In this document: positions 1-11,196 of the stretch, in pieces | Numbering within the stretch: the first letter of the stretch is position 1 | Layout: each line of letters opens with the position of its first letter | From: Epiperipatus broadwayi | Lineage: Eukaryota; Onychophora; Udeonychophora; Euonychophora; Peripatidae | Length of the DNA stretch: 64,000 bases | Assembly (NCBI GenBank): GCA_028023455.1 | Contig: JAQFVV010012490.1 | Coordinates: 3,970,576 to 4,034,575 of the forward strand | Direction of reading: 5' to 3' | Translations under genes and position numbers: made by a program | The notes under the pieces: model-generated | The model's input: only the letters and a program-made list of their open reading frames with translations | The model's database searches: none | Told to the model about the DNA's origin: nothing

Positions 1-375
1 ACTTTTGCATAAGGTAGCGACTGGTTTCTACCCATTTTAAACACTTTGTAGAGTGTAATCATAAACATATGGCCAAAGGCATGTGAAAAAGATGCAGGAT
101 CCCAATATACATATTTCATGCTGAACCAACACTCATTAGTAGACCCAGATCACAATCTCTTACACATTTTTATCATTGTTCATTATATACATAGGTAGAC
201 AATTATTACAGTATAACTGATGTGTCAAACTTACTGCCCTCACAACTTTGACACAAACCACATGTTGGTATTATATTAATAATTTTTATTAGTTATTCAT
301 TAGAGATTATCCATAAAATGAATAATATTTCTGTAGTGTAATCTTCATTATACAATTCTCATGCAAATAAATCTT
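1..375 (+). repeat. Dispersed repeat family R1, copy A
   Basis: This stretch matches 18521-18887 over most of its length with many substitutions. Shared landmarks include the GTGAAAAAGATG block, the CCAGCACTCA-like block, AGATCACAATCTCTTA and ATTAATAATTTTTATTAG. Here the block AATGAATAATATTTCTG lies at the right end (from about 318), whereas in the second copy it lies at the left end. The unit is therefore circularly permuted between copies, as expected if it once existed as a tandem array. It starts at the window edge, so its left boundary is unknown. No coding potential is visible. Confidence 0.7.
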
Positions 376-1645
376 CAGAAAGAAATTCTCTATGTATTGT
401 AAACATCAGCACAAAATTCACTTTGCTGAGTAGTCTGAACAATTGCAACTATCAAAGATTTTCATCCCAGGTTTTATTTCGATGTTTTTGACACAAGTCC
501 ATTCTTGTATTGACCTAATATTTTATATATACAGTATATAGTTTTATAATGTTCTTCATAAAAAAAAAACCTCCAATAATATATTTTGAAATCTAGTTTT
601 ACATTTTTTTTCTACAAAACAAATTTTGCATTTCATATTTATCTTCAAGTTTGAAAAAAAAAAACCCAACAAAGTGAAATCCCTAATCATAATTTCCTAT
701 AATGTAAAATAATTAAAAATACAATGAACTTCATTTGCAATAGAGGAAATTTTTTCTGTCAACAGTATTCAGAAATCTAAATCAATTCATCTGCAAAATG
801 TATTTCACTCTCAAGCTACATCATTTTTTTTTATCACTGTTTAGGAATCTTTTATTAGCTACATTATAATTCTCATATTTATTTCCAAATAAAAAGAACA
901 ATTTTTGTTTCAATTACAAAAAATCATTTTTAATATTCAATGATTTTATATTTATTATATCATAATCTTATACATTTCTATTGTTATTCCAAAAATACAA
1001 AAATGTGGGGGGGAAATGCACAATTTTTTCTTTAAACTTTTAAAAGCAATTTTTTCTCATAATCTTAATTTCTTTACACATAACAATATTATATGTTAGA
1101 AAAAATCTTATTAAAAGCTGAACAAAATATTTATTTTACTTAATATTTCTAAGGTTGATCCTAACCTGAGGAAAGTGCATTTTTGGGTTGGTTTGCATGA
1201 TATTCAAGTCTTTAATTCAAAAATAGTTTTAGTGAGTACAATGTTTAATAAAATAAAATAAAAAAGCATGAATAACTTGTCATAGAATGAATCATTCTAT
1301 TAAAAAATAAAAGTGGAATCACAAATCCATGTTTTTTCTTATCCATAAATTGATAGGTCTTGATTTTCAATACATACATATTATTTTATGAAAATAAAAG
1401 GTTTCAGAAATTAAATTAAAAAAAAATAGACAATTATCTATCTCTTTGTTTTTGATATATAGATTGAAGATTTTTTTTCACAAATATTGCAGTGTAAATT
1501 TCATTCACACAAACATGTACACATATGTAATTGTATCCAATCAAGTACACTCTCCTAAGAATACAATAATAAATCTTAAACTATCATCAACGTAAAATCA
1601 TCTATATCAATATATTTCAAGAGCAATTTTCAATTATCAAATGAT
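376..1645. other. AT-rich spacer, no gene seen
   Basis: Sequence dominated by A and T runs with a short G tract near 1005. No recognisable protein motif, RNA gene or transposon end was found. Confidence 0.6.
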
Positions 1646-1793
1646 TTAAAGACTTGCAACATCAGAACATCCATTTAGAAATGATAGTCAAATTTACAAA
1701 TATGATATTTAATCCATTATTAAAGACTTGCAACATCAGAACATCCATTTAAAAATGATAGTCAAATTTACAAATATGATATTTAATCCATTA
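1646..1793. repeat. 74-bp tandem duplication (2 copies)
   Basis: Two adjacent copies at 1646-1719 and 1720-1793 are nearly identical; one G/A difference was seen by eye. Each begins TTAAAGACTTGCAACATC and ends near AATCCATTA. The near-identity indicates a recent local duplication. The short open frame that crosses it (1728-1949) looks fortuitous. Confidence 0.9.
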
Positions 1794-2170
1794 ATTCTTC
1801 AAAATTTGTATTTCCTTATAGATGGAATTAATATCAATATTATATCACTCAAAGGAATGAACAATAACACTATAAGAAATAGATATGTAATGAATTCATA
1901 TATGTCACAGATAAATATTTGTAATCAATTAAATCTTTCAGATTTGTGATGTTTTCTTCCCTAAACACATAGCAAATCTTATATGCTTCCATATATTATG
2001 CCTATGCCCTACAATTCAAATTCAGATGCAATTTGAAAATTTTTCCAGGTAGGATTATTGTTCAGAAAATGTCTTACTATTACAACAAGGAAGAAAAAAA
2101 ATAAAAACTCTTATCAAATGATAATTATCTAGTCTAGGATATAATATGCTCTTCTTCACTGCTTTTCTGT
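1794..2170. other. AT-rich spacer, no gene seen
   Basis: No feature recognised. It ends at the 8-bp target duplication GAAGAAAT (2171-2178) of the adjoining transposon. Confidence 0.6.
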
Positions 2171-2178
2171 GAAGAAAT

Positions 2179-2205
2179 GGTAGTTGTTTTGTCGACATAC
2201 ACGCC
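2179..2205 (+). repeat. Left terminal inverted repeat of Merlin-1
   Basis: The 27 bases match the reverse complement of 5441-5467 exactly. It begins GGTAGTTGTTTT and ends ACACGCC. Immediately outside is the target duplication GAAGAAAT. Confidence 0.97.
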
Positions 2206-2439
2206 GCAGGATGTCATTGTTTTTTTTTTGAAAAACAATAGATTATGAACATTCCCAGGCCTTTCTTTTTCAATTTGAATTGCAGGTTTTTGAATTACTT
2301 GTTTTTGACTTTTTTTTTTTTTTCAAAATAAATAAAAAACACAAATACATTTTTTGTAAACATTTATTTTTATTAACATTAACAAGTAATAAATAAATAT
2401 AAAATAAAATCAACATATTGTAAAAAATCTACGGTATAT

Positions 2440-4140
2440 TGTTAAATTTGTGCTTTGGCTTTCGGCTTTTTTTAAAAAGTAATTTCAACAAAATGATGAC
2501 GTTACAGTGTTTTGTACACAATTAAAGAAATATAAACAAACGCAAAAGTTAGTTGGCCTTTTTTTTTGTATTGCTGCTTTTTTAAAAAAATATTATCAAT
2601 AAAATTATGAAGTAACACAGTTTGAAAGACAAACAAACAAAGAAACAAACTCGAAATATCGTAGGCTTTTTTTTTTTTAAAAAAAAAAGTTAAACTTAGT
2701 AGACTTTTTTTTTAAAAGTTAAAACAAACTTCAAAGTTATTAAGCTTTTTTTGTTTTTGGGTTACACAAATAAATCAAAAAGTATGGGAAAGTATGGAGG
2801 TGTTTATTATATCTATAAAGATATTACATACGGAATAGAAAAAGGCGACTAATTCCGTGCATGAAAAATTAAAAAAATCAGATATATTAATATTTAATTG
2901 AGGTTTAAAGTGTATATATCTGTGCTAGAGATAATCTCTAGTTTCGAGTATGTTTAGTAATAATCACTAGTTTATTTAGCAGAAATCGATGGCATCGGGG
3001 TTTGGAGTGGAGGGAGTTTGACAACGGTAAATGAAAATGTAACAAATAAACCACACAAACGAACTTTAAACCTAGTAGGCTTTTTTTTCGAATGCCGCTT
3101 TTTTATATATATTTTTTGGACACACAAATAAATAATACAAAGTTTTATTTGGTTGGCTTTTTTTTTTTTTTAATAAAACAATTATCAACAAGTTCAAAGT
3201 TATTAAGGGTTTTTTTTGGAGGGGGGGGGGTTACACAAATAATGAACACAAACAAATTTTAAACTTTGTTGGCTTTTTTTTTTTATAAACTTAACATTAA
3301 CAAAAATAAAACTTATTAATTTTCACCCCCACACCCCCATATTACAATAATAAAATCTCAAATAGAATGTATTAAAAAAAAAAAAACATTTCCTATAATA
3401 AGAGTTTCAATTTTTATCACTTATTCAATCTGGTACGTGAGTTGTTAGTTAATATATACCCAGCTTCAACCAGATCAAAACTCATGCTTCTTGTAATCTA
3501 TGCAAAAGATAAAATCAAGAGATCAATTCCTATCTTCAAAATTCATAATTGAGGAGACTTGGAAGTTACTCCAGTTTCCTAAAAACTTAACAAAAACTAT
3601 CACAACAATCAGTCTCTTTTAAAAAAACAATTGTATAACCTCTTTTTTTTTTTTTCATTAATATTGTCCTTTTATAAAATGTAACCTTTGTTTAGCCTAA
3701 TAAAAATTTGTTTAAAGTAAGATAAACTAATTGGGTAACACCACAAATTGATAAACGATTAAAAAGAACATTGACAAAGTTTGGTTTTAAAAAACAAAGT
3801 TAAAACTTAGAGGGCTTTTTTTTTACTTGCTGATTTCTTTAAAAACTAACATCGACAAAAATAAAAGTTTTGACGAATTTTTTTTTGTTCTAAAAATAAA
3901 CAACAACTTTAGAAAGGTTTAAAAATAACACACACTAACTTTAAAACTCATTTTTAATAAAATAATATCAAATATTAAACTTCTGATAAATAACTTTTCA
4001 AACTTTTAGTTTCAGTCAAAACTTAAAACAATTGTAAAAATAAATTTCGGTATTCTATTTACAAAAAAAAAAAAAAAAAAAGGGTAAAAAATTTTTAAAT
4101 AAACTTTATCCCAAATAATAGAAACAAATTAAATAATTCA
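2440..4140. repeat. Degenerate T-tract tandem repeat inside Merlin-1
   Basis: A loose module recurs many times. It reads roughly: a GGC or GTAGGC motif, a run of 8-12 T, A-rich sequence with ACAAATAAA or AACAAAC, then AACTTAAA or AAAGTTA. Clear starts occur near 2455, 2555, 2662, 2702, 2743, 3078, 3155, 3265 and 3812. Unit length varies, which suggests slippage and decay. No coding frame crosses it. It probably represents a sub-terminal or spacer repeat of this Merlin family, because the third Merlin-type element (42579-44123) has similar poly-T sequence in its left half. Confidence 0.6.
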
Positions 4141-4146
4141 AGATGC

Positions 4147-5045
4147 CTACTGTGTGTTGATGTACTGTTTTGACGATAAAGACATCTCTGCAAGTATGGC
4201 CAGGAAAACATCATCTTTGCGGAGACGTTGCCAAATAAATTCGGCCATGTAATTTGGCAGATATTTCCTGTGAGTTCCCCACTGTTTCCTGTTGTGAGAC
4301 TTTAGCAGGCCCCAAAGACGCTCTATGTTTTGGGTGTGAACTCCTGTGGAAGGGTCCACAAAGTTGTGTGGTTGACTGTCAGATGGTGGAACCTAGCCGC
4401 CTCAAGATCAACAGTCTTGTAACCCTCCCAACAGTCCGAGAATATAGTCGATCCAAATTTGATGTTATCTTTCACAGCCTGCAAAAGAGTACTCAGATCT
4501 GCTAGGAACACACGACAGAAAACATTCATGTCTCTCTCAGCACACCCCGCCAAAAATCCATTGTGAAGGTAGTACTCTTCCTGGTGGTTCTTTCTCCGGC
4601 TAAAGCGCTTTTTATCAATCTCGACTATCAAACCGGGCCTGGCAATTTGACAGCATGGTCGAGATGACAAACTCTCAGAGCACATCTCGCGCAGACCGTT
4701 GGTCCAATGCAAAATGGCATTTTTGCCTAGGCCCAATTCTTTCTGTACAGCTTCGACAGTTAGGTGTTCACGGCTCCAGAAATATATTAGAAGTATAGCT
4801 TTAACCAACGGTATTCTGGAGCCGTCAAACCAAGTCAGACCTCTAACGGAAACCGTTTGACTGCATGAACGAGCCGAACATCTAAACTGACAGGTACTTT
4901 TAACGACTCTAAATTTCATGGATATTCCACATTCGCATTTTTTGGCATTTGGAGGTACATTTTTGCTTTGCAAAAAGGGCACTGCATCATGTTCTGTTGT
5001 GGGTAAATCGCACAATTGAACCACGTCTGCATTCTCCTGCGCCAT
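4147..5045 (-). pseudogene. Merlin transposase (IS1595/ISXO2-like DDE), one frameshift
   Basis: This would encode the enzyme that cuts and inserts the surrounding element. Reading leftwards from the ATG at 5043-5045, the first frame gives 240 residues. It has a zinc-ribbon-like region with Cys37, Cys39, Cys56 and Cys61, then the S-V-R-G-L-T-W-F signature typical of IS1595 relatives, then a helix-turn-helix-like stretch (residues 80-120). The DDE-type core follows, with the first Asp in VEIDKK (about residue 144) and the second in FSDCWEGYK (about 204). Near 4360-4370 the frame shifts by one base. The other frame (4147-4359) then carries the last motif, VHTQNIERLWGLLK, which supplies the third acidic residue, and ends with TAG at 4147-4149. 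The two parts overlap by a few codons and together give about 300 residues, a plausible full length. A single indel separates it from an open gene, so the break may be recent or a sequencing error. Confidence 0.93.
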
Positions 5046-5440
5046 TACTATTATTTTCTCGTGGAGGTTCTCAAGTAAACATGTTAACTACTTACGACTA
5101 CGTTCAAACATACCCTTGTACAATGTTTTGCACATTAAAATTTCACTACAGAAGTGTCTAAACAGTCCATTTATTATCAAATACTTCAATTGTGTGATTT
5201 ACAAAAAATAAAAATAAAAATAACAACATTTCATTACTTGAATTTAATACACCCTCACACTACACCCTAAAAAAGTTTGAAGTGTGCGATTCGGAATAAA
5301 TAATTTACTGCGATGCGACCAAGCGGTCTGTCATGTGTAGTACAGCAGAATTGTTGAATTACATGTAAACATGGTTGCCAAATGTCGGCTGCGTAAACGG
5401 CATTATTATGTGTTTTAGCACATAAATTGCGCCATCCAAT

Positions 5441-5467
5441 GGCGTGTATGTCGACAAAACAACTACC
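5441..5467 (-). repeat. Right terminal inverted repeat of Merlin-1
   Basis: Exact reverse complement of 2179-2205. It is followed directly by the second copy of the target duplication, GAAGAAAT (5468-5475). Confidence 0.97.
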
Positions 5468-5475
5468 GAAGAAAT

Positions 5476-6326
5476 ACTGGAGACTTTTGTTCTACAGTAA
5501 GTTTCTTAAGGTTGTTATACTTCTTTTTTTTTGCTTAAACCACTGTAATTATTTTATTTTTATTTTAAAAAAATTCAATTTACATGGCTATCCATTATGC
5601 TTGGAACTTTTGGGTAACAATGACTATTACATTATTAAGTTTTTATCATATGTATTATTTGGCAATAACTATTTTCTTGAATTCATATCTAGATATCTTT
5701 TAATTAATTTATTAATACTTTTTTTAATTATATCAAACCCATAAACTGAGAATATAGTTAAGATAATGAACAGCAAATAAACCTTTGCAGATATGGCCAG
5801 GATTAAGGTATGACTGATTTGTTTCAAGACTAAACGGACTTTTATTTGACAGGTACAAGTGATTTGAAATTTTTTTTTAATGTAGATATTAGTTTTCATG
5901 AAACTTCGCATAAGTATTCTCTCATTTTATTATTTTTTAAAAATAGATCTGTCATGAGATTAATTTGTCCTCTGAATTCACACTACAGAAATTTTTCAAA
6001 TATGAGTGAGATAATATGATAGTCTTAGGTTGTTTTTAAAATTTATTTTAAAATCATTTTTAGGGTAATTAGCATACTTCAATACTATTTTGATAATAAA
6101 AATTTAAGTTTGTCAAGTGCATTTTGGGGAAAATGTAAAAAGCCAAGATAATATTCATTTTATTAAGTTGCTAGAAGTGAATGTTTTATGAAAGCATATG
6201 TAGTAGCAAAAAAATATTGAGGTAGTGATGGATATCTTTGTACATCTATCGCATATAATTCACTTCTAAGTAAATAAAGTTCCAATATTAACAAACAGAT
6301 TTTTTTCAAGCAAAATCTAATCATTT
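5476..6326. other. AT-rich spacer, no gene seen
   Basis: Short open frames here (5427-5744 plus, 5669-5911 minus) are Phe/Ile/Leu/Lys-rich translations of AT-rich DNA and match nothing recognisable. Confidence 0.5.
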
Positions 6327-6510
6327 ATTATTATAGATGTTAATTAATCAATCCTTTCTTATAAAATCTTTAATTTTTTGTACAATGCTTAACATTCATC
6401 AACATCGACAGTTAAGCATTGTACAAAAAATTAAAGATTTTATAAGAAAGGATTGATTAATTAATTAAGGCAATGCAATAAAGAAACAAATTAAAATTAT
6501 TATAGATGTT
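6327..6510. repeat. Perfect 54-bp hairpin flanked by 15-bp direct repeats
   Basis: Bases 6340-6393 are the exact reverse complement of 6411-6464, leaving a 17-base loop (6394-6410). The hairpin sits between two identical 15-mers, ATTATTATAGATGTT, at 6327-6341 and 6496-6510. Perfect arms mean recent formation, or continuing gene conversion between the arms. The direct repeats could be a target-site duplication of about 15 bp, which would suggest insertion through a staggered break; no terminal motif of a known transposon superfamily is visible. No coding sequence is present. Confidence 0.9.
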
Positions 6511-7970
6511 GTTATATTATGATATTTTATTATTACCAATGTTATAGGTGAGAATTTTAGTCTTTGTTTCCATTAATTATAAATAAGCTCTGAATTGAAA
6601 ATATCAGTATGTACGTCTACATATGGATATAATCAAACATTTTCCCCTATTACATTTATTGTACATTGTTAAAAAAAAAAAAAATATTAAAAATAAACTA
6701 ACCTGTTTTGCGACTTATTTGCTTCAATTTTATCAAGGGTGTTCTAAAAGTTAAAGAAAAAAATTACTGCAAGAAAAATATCAGTAAAATGCTTATTGAT
6801 ATATATAATTATATCTAACAATATAAGAATGCAAGTAATTACTAAATAGATAGTATTAAAAAAAGTACATATATACACAGATACAATATTTATTGCATGA
6901 ATTATTTTATTACAACCTTAAGAAAGTAGAAATGCATTTAAAAAAAAAAAAATCAAATAGTTGGTTACCTGGAGGATCAAGTGATATTTGAGCATCCAAA
7001 TGACAGATTGAGTTTCAATTTAGAAACCTTTAATCTCAAATCCATGATTGTGTCACTATACTAAACCACATAGGGCAAAATACTATTTTGTTCAGCTAGT
7101 ATGCATAATTTAAATAAATAAAATTTTCAGCTTCCTAATGAAGAGAAACTGCGACAATAAAAAAAATTTTTTCTTCAAATTCTTGATAAGTCTAAGTGTT
7201 GTTATACATTTTTTTTTAAAAAAAAAATTTAATTCTTTGTTTTCATTATTCATAAATTGAATTGCAAAATATAATGCAAATGATAAGTTTGTGAAGAGAA
7301 TTAAGGGAACAACTGGCATGTTTCATCATCTGTTTTTATAAGACTAAGGATTTTTTATGCTTCTCCCTCACTAGTCTCCATCATAAAATTGGTTGATTAA
7401 AAAAAAAAAAACACTAAGAGTAAACACACATTCATAATAATATAACTGAAAAATTTCCTATACCTTTAATGTAAAATCAGAAAAAAAAAGCAGCCAATTT
7501 CTTGAAAAATGTTAATTCCGCCAAGTGAACATAATTTATCTTGAAAGAAATTTTCATACCGTGATTTTTTTCAATTTTTTTTTATTCCCCATCCCATCCT
7601 CACACAATTTAACATGTTTGAATATGTAAAATCAATATCTTTTCAAATTATGGATCACAACCAATAGTAAGCATGAGCTAATAATATTAATAAAATAAAA
7701 TGGAAAATAACAGAACTCATGAATTTCAATGTTTAACTATAAATGATAAATGAATGCACTTACAGAAATGTTTATGCTTTCATTAAATAAAAGATTTTTA
7801 AATTTATCTTTTAGTTGTTTATTTAAGGGATTTTTTTATTTTTTATACAGCATTTAAATTTTACAAAAGCAATTCATCATTTAATTAACAATACATTACA
7901 TTTTTACTTTGATGACTATAGTAAGCACAAATTGTTTTGTAAAAGCTTAGTTTTTGTTAATATACATGTA
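6511..7970. other. AT-rich spacer, no gene seen
   Basis: Poly-A/T runs and no recognisable ends or motifs. The 69-residue minus-strand frame at 7110-7319 is Phe/Leu/Lys-rich and is considered fortuitous. Confidence 0.5.
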
Positions 7971-8904
7971 CTGTTTCCCTGAAAATAAGACCGGATATTA
8001 TATTAATTTTTACTCCAAAAGATACCGTAGGGCTTATTTTGAGAAGTCTTTTTTTTTTTCATGTACAAAAATCTATATTCAAGTACAAAAATATGCATTT
8101 ATTCAAAGCACTTCTCTTTATAAAAAGCTATAAGATTCTTACCTCAGGATCCACCCCCCACCCCCCAAATTCCTTTCTTGTATTCTGTGGAATAGCTCTT
8201 TCTTTTTGCACTCATCTTATCTGGTAATCAGAATATTATTCCATTTAAATTTACCATTAAATCAAGTGTTAACTGAAATATTGGGAAGCAGGAATGATAA
8301 CAGAAATGATTACAGTTAAGAATAGTTTGTCCTAACAAAAGCAACAAATAAATGCAAATGTTTCTGTATTCTTTTCAACAACTTTTCTTTAGGAGAAAGA
8401 TTGATGATTTAACTTACGCTAAACTTTGATTATTAAAATCACTTCTGTTATTTATAATCTTTTAGGAGGAGCAAAATGTTTAAGAAATCAAGCTAATTTT
8501 TCTTTTATCTTGAACTCTAAAATTAAATCAAGCATTCTAAATCTATGTATTAAAAATAAATAAAATAAGTACCCAAAAATATATAAATAAAATTATAAAT
8601 TATCTGATATACTGACTTGTGAAAGATAAATTGTTTCTCTATGTAGATAGAATTATGTTCGTCAAAAATGATCGATGGGAAAATAAAAAAGAACCATATA
8701 ATTTATATCACCATTTATTTAAAGCATTAATGTCAATAATATTGTTTATTTATACATTCATTAGTTTCTAATTCAATATGTCCATCGTTTGTTTCAATGG
8801 GCTGATGATCTTAATTAAGCCTTTTGGAGTAGGGTTTATATTATAAGCATACTAAAAAATCATGCTACGGCTTATTTTCTAGTTAGGTCATATTTTCATG
8901 AAAG
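7971..8904. mobile_element. Possible hAT-like non-autonomous DNA element
   Basis: The left end reads CTGTTTCCCTGAAAATAAGA. The right end in reverse complement reads TCTTTCATGAAAATATGACC, an imperfect inverted match of about 20 bases. Inside each end are inverted companions containing CTCCAAAAG and GGCTTATTTT (near 8013-8040 and 8820-8880). Ends of this GAAAATAAGAC type are common in metazoan non-autonomous DNA repeats. No clean 8-bp target duplication was found, so the superfamily and exact boundaries are uncertain. The middle contains C-rich tracts near 8152-8167 and no transposase. Confidence 0.5.
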
Positions 8905-10005
8905 AAGATAGATATTTGTATTATATATTGTGGCAAAGGGTTTAACGAATGAAAAGTGAAATTAAACAGGCTTTAGGAAACAATGTATAAAGTGTTAAAA
9001 TTACTTATCAATATCTTTCAATTTTTCCATTCATATGTTAAATTATATTGTAAATTTTTATTTCAGAGAGTTTATATGTTATCAATATTCTTAAGATTTT
9101 TTTTTTGCTATTTTTAAACTTCCACAACTGATTTCACCTGAAGGCAACACTAAACTCAACGATTAAAGAATGTTTTATCGAATAGCATCAAAAAATTAAC
9201 AATATATCAATTATGGGCAAGAAAGTTCCAAGTCAGTTTTTGTACAACCAAGATTTTCATTCAGAAAAAAAAATATATATATACTATTGAAATACCTGTA
9301 GAAAAAATAAAAAAAATTTTATACATGGCATTTGCAGTTCTATTATCTAGGTAAATCCTTTTCCTTAATTTCAGAGATTTCTATATGATAGTTTATTTAG
9401 ATTAGAAAGATAAAATTTAAAGCTAGCAATATATATTCTTGTACTCAATTTCTACATACAATAGATACTATGTATATCTTAAATGCATCATCACATTTAA
9501 ACCATTAAACTCTTTTAGAATTTGAAAAAAGATAACAATAAAATAATGAATCAATTTTCCACAAATACATTTTAGCAATCTTATTTAATTTTATTAATGT
9601 TGAAAAAATGTACTAAAATCTATAAAGTATTAACTTTTCTAAAAAATATTTATTATTTTAATTTTGGATATATAGATAGATACAAAATTGCAAATTTAAA
9701 CCATTTCAGTACATTAAACATTGACCAGTTCAATAGTCAATACTTTTTGATTAAATTCACATCTTTAATCTAAATAAATATCATTAGCTTCTTGCTAGAC
9801 CATTATAAGAAAGTTTTGAAATCAATGAATTGTTAAACAAATGTAATATAAAAAAAATCCTCTCAATTTTAATTTATTTTTAAGATCCCCCTCTTAGTTT
9901 AATTATTCACTAATTAGAAGTTATCACTACTATAATAAATAAAGAATTGTACATTTTCATATTGCTAAACAAAGATTTTCCATGATTAAATAGTTAAAAA
10001 TGATA
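8905..10005. other. AT-rich spacer, no gene seen
   Basis: No motif, repeat end or RNA gene recognised on either strand. Confidence 0.5.
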
Positions 10006-10007
10006 TA

Positions 10008-11194
10008 CACCTGGGTCTCTTTTTACGCGGACTTATTTAACACGATTTTGAAGTTACACGATTCGTGTTTCACCGGAAGTCGAACTTCGATAATGCGCTA
10101 TTACTTTAAATAATAAATTTCTAGCATTTACGTTATATTGAAAGTAATAGCACATTATTGGAATTCGACTTTCATCTTAGTAATTTCAATATTTTCAGTG
10201 CTTTATAATAGTAAGATTTTATGCAATAATGAAATTAAAATCATGATTTCACATTTTATGTTTACACACATTAAATTTTACAAGATTATAATGTAAATTT
10301 GTTCAAACATTGTGCGTGTTAATTTTACATTTTAAATCACATTCTGTTTTTGCTTTTTAAAAAATAACATAATCAATTATTAATTATTTAGTGTCCGCAA
10401 GTTTATTTTTAAAGGGTGAGTAATAAGCAGTGAAACGAAATTTGATTTTTAAACGGAATTGAAAATTAAAAAATTAAAGACAAAAATAAAAGTTTAGATA
10501 CAGAAGAAAATGTAGAAATAGAGAATGAAAAAGAAGTGGAACCTGTTCCTTTCACTGCAAAAATGATTCGAAGTCTTCAACAAAATCAGTTGGCAAATTA
10601 TTTTCTTATAAATGACACTAATCACGAATGTGCTCTTAAATTCCAACGAGAGCTAAATGATTGTATGTCTGGATATCGCGTTCATAAACAATTAATAAAA
10701 TCATCATCTCAAAGATTAATTACTAATTACGTTGTCACCAGAAAACAATTAACACAACATGAGAGTGACATTGGCGCTAGTTGTATTTTCTCTTGTGGAG
10801 AATCTGTTTTTTTACCAGTTTGCAAACGACCCTGTTTAACGGCAAATAGCGATAATAATTAAAACGTGTATAAAAAAATGTCAATTACTGTAAATTATGC
10901 ATAAAAATATATTGTTTTGAATAAAATTAAATATTATAGTTAAAAAAAGTTAGTCTTGTGTCAATTTTTTTCAAATTTGAAATTTTTTATTAGTCATATT
11001 TTATTTCCTTATTTTTTTTTTTGGGCGAATTTTAAAGTAATTTTACGTTGGTGCTTTGCTTTTACGCGAATTTTGAAAAATCACAGACCGCACCCCCCCC
11101 CCTTTTTCAATGTAAGTTACGTCTATTTTTGCGCGATTTCATTTGCGCGTGTTTTCTGAGGAACCTATCTATCGCGTAAAACGAGACCCAGGTG
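10008..11194 (+). mobile_element. Tigger/pogo-like element, internally deleted
   Basis: Inverted ends CACCTGGGTCTC (10008 onwards) and its complement GAGACCCAGGTG (to 11194) extend to about 23 bp with one mismatch, up to TTTTACGCG. TA lies directly outside both ends (10006-10007 and 11195-11196), the target duplication of the Tc1/mariner/pogo superfamily. Ends of the form CA..GTCTC..TTTTACGCG resemble Tigger elements. The 1.19-kb length and a single 3' coding remnant (10536-10862) indicate an internal deletion derivative. Sub-terminal sequence on both sides again contains TTTACGCG or GCGCGATTT-like words, possible transposase-binding sites. Confidence 0.85.
10536..10862 (+). pseudogene. C-terminal remnant of a Tigger/pogo-like transposase
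   Basis: An open frame of 108 codons. It stays open upstream through an acidic Glu/Asn-rich stretch (from about 10482: K-N-K-S-L-D-T-E-E-N), so the listed GTG start is arbitrary. The segment around residues 30-65 (KFQRELNDC, a Tyr a few residues later, then QRLITNY) follows the spacing seen at the C-termini of Tigger/JRK-type transposases, where a conserved F..x.L..C...Y segment precedes a Q..I/L tail. The DNA-binding and DDE domains are absent. It lies entirely inside a TIR-bounded element with TA target duplications, which supports the assignment more than the protein alone. It is unlikely to be active. Confidence 0.6.
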
Positions 11195-11196
11195 TA

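Larger units (their letters stand above)
2179..5467 (-). mobile_element. Merlin DNA transposon (Merlin-1), nearly complete
   Basis: A 3.3-kb element with perfect 27-bp terminal inverted repeats (2179-2205 and 5441-5467, outer sequence GGTAGTTGTTTT). It is flanked on both sides by the 8-bp direct repeat GAAGAAAT (2171-2178 and 5468-5475). It carries an IS1595/ISXO2-like transposase on the minus strand at 4147-5045. Merlin is the eukaryotic superfamily related to bacterial IS1016/IS1595 and makes 8-9-bp target duplications, so ends, target duplication and transposase all agree. The half between the left end and the transposase is non-coding and full of T-tract repeats. Perfect ends and target duplication suggest recent insertion, although the transposase reading frame has one break. 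Confidence 0.95.

Noticed and set aside
4254-4505. 83-codon plus-strand frame and the frame at 4949-5161
   Set aside because: Both lie antisense to the Merlin transposase, whose zinc-ribbon and DDE motifs are clear on the minus strand.
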